5,987 bases of DNA from Ktedonobacterales bacterium. GTDB lineage: Bacteria; Chloroflexota; Ktedonobacteria; Ktedonobacterales; JADMIN01. The notes beneath the pieces were generated by a model. That model was not told the origin of the DNA and did no database searches. It was given only the letters and a program-made list of their open reading frames with translations. The translations under genes were made by a program, and so were the position numbers. Shown here in pieces: positions 5,673-5,987 of the stretch. Within the stretch, counting starts at the first letter, position 1; each line of letters starts with the position of its first letter. Location: NCBI GenBank assembly GCA_025935235.1, contig JAICVT010000282.1, forward strand, positions 1-5,987. Reading direction: 5' to 3'.

Positions 5673-5698
5673 TGATCGAGCGCGATCAAGCGCGATCA
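5673..5698. repeat. Tandem AGCGCGATCA with overlapping TGATCG/CGATCA palindrome in the pyrG upstream region
   Basis: AGCGCGATCA occurs twice head to tail (5679-5688, 5689-5698). TGATCG (5673-5678) is the inverted partner of CGATCA (5683-5688 and again 5693-5698). The array is about 85 bp before the pyrG start, where a regulator site could sit. No clear promoter hexamers are recognisable around it; TTGAGT (from 5708) with TCTGTT 17 bp on is weak. Confidence 0.5.
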
Positions 5699-5780
5699 GC
5701 GAGCCAGTTGAGTCCAGTTCGCGTGTGGAGTCTGTTCCAGTGTTTCGTGTGCGTTCCGTGTGTTCCAGGGGGAAGAGGAC

Positions 5781-5987
5781 ATGCCGAAGTTTCTATTCAT
5801 GACCGGCGGGGTGGTCTCGTCGGTGGGCAAGGGCATCACCGTCGCGTCGCTCGGTCGCCTGCTCAAGGCCCGTGGGCTAACGGTCGCGCTGATGAAGCTC
5901 GACCCCTATATCAATGTGGACCCCGGCACGATGTCGCCCTATCAGCATGGCGAGGTCTTCGTGACGGATGACGGCGCCGAGACGGAC
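5781..5987 (+). CDS. pyrG: CTP synthase, N-terminal part (cut by the right edge)
   Basis: The visible 69 residues are the start of the synthetase (amidoligase) domain of CTP synthase, the cytoplasmic enzyme that turns UTP, ATP and glutamine into CTP. The family signature is near perfect: FMTGGVVSSVGKGI (6-19) is the ATP-binding P-loop with K17, MKLDPYINVDPGTMSPYQHG (38-57) follows, and EVFVTDDGAETD (58-69) carries the metal- and UTP-binding acidic region. The full protein is normally about 530-550 residues, so about 87 % lies outside the window. The ATG at 5781 has AGGGGG (5767-5772) at 8 nt. It sits after the MBL terminator, so it should have its own promoter between about 5640 and 5765, but none is clear. 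Confidence 0.97.
   Translation, partial: MPKFLFMTGGVVSSVGKGITVASLGRLLKARGLTVALMKLDPYINVDPGTMSPYQHGEVFVTDDGAETD

Overview
The window is a stretch of a GC-rich bacterial chromosome, roughly 60-70 % GC in most genes. It ends in the first 69 codons of CTP synthase (pyrG), a core housekeeping gene. There are no phage, transposase, CRISPR or RNA genes that I can see. Gene style (compact GC-rich genes, AGGAGG/AGGGGG ribosome sites, a large surface protein built of NTF2-like repeats beside a lipoprotein, and a short UlaG-like metallo-hydrolase before pyrG) would fit a Chloroflexota-type organism. That assignment is an impression, not a demonstrated result.

Layout. The left half is read leftwards. 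It holds a probable gene start cut by the left edge (positions 1-79, uncertain), a polytopic CPBP-family membrane protein (376-1332) and a GNAT acetyltransferase (1676-2245). From about 2300 everything is read rightwards: a single-pass membrane protein with three NTF2-like repeats (2423-3679), a predicted lipoprotein of unknown function (3730-4674), an MBL-fold metallo-hydrolase (4916-5563) closed by a clear intrinsic terminator, and the 5' end of pyrG (5781 onward). The 2246-2422 gap is a divergent control region with a good sigma70-type promoter and a symmetrical operator-like site.

How they may work together. The NTF2-repeat protein and the lipoprotein lie 50 bp apart on one strand, and both would sit on the outer face of the membrane, so they are plausible partners; this is inference from context. 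The MBL gene has its own promoter and terminator, so it is probably separate from pyrG. The GNAT and CPBP genes look like single accessory genes.

Points of most interest. The CPBP protein lacks two residues usually expected in its active site. The MBL protein has HxHxGH where the family normally has HxHxDH. GC content drops sharply inside the third repeat of the NTF2-like protein and stays low through the lipoprotein gene. A 41-bp inverted-repeat unit flanked by 7-bp direct repeats sits on the MBL promoter. I did not find a convincing multi-gene novel system; the membrane protein plus lipoprotein pair is the best candidate for something undescribed.
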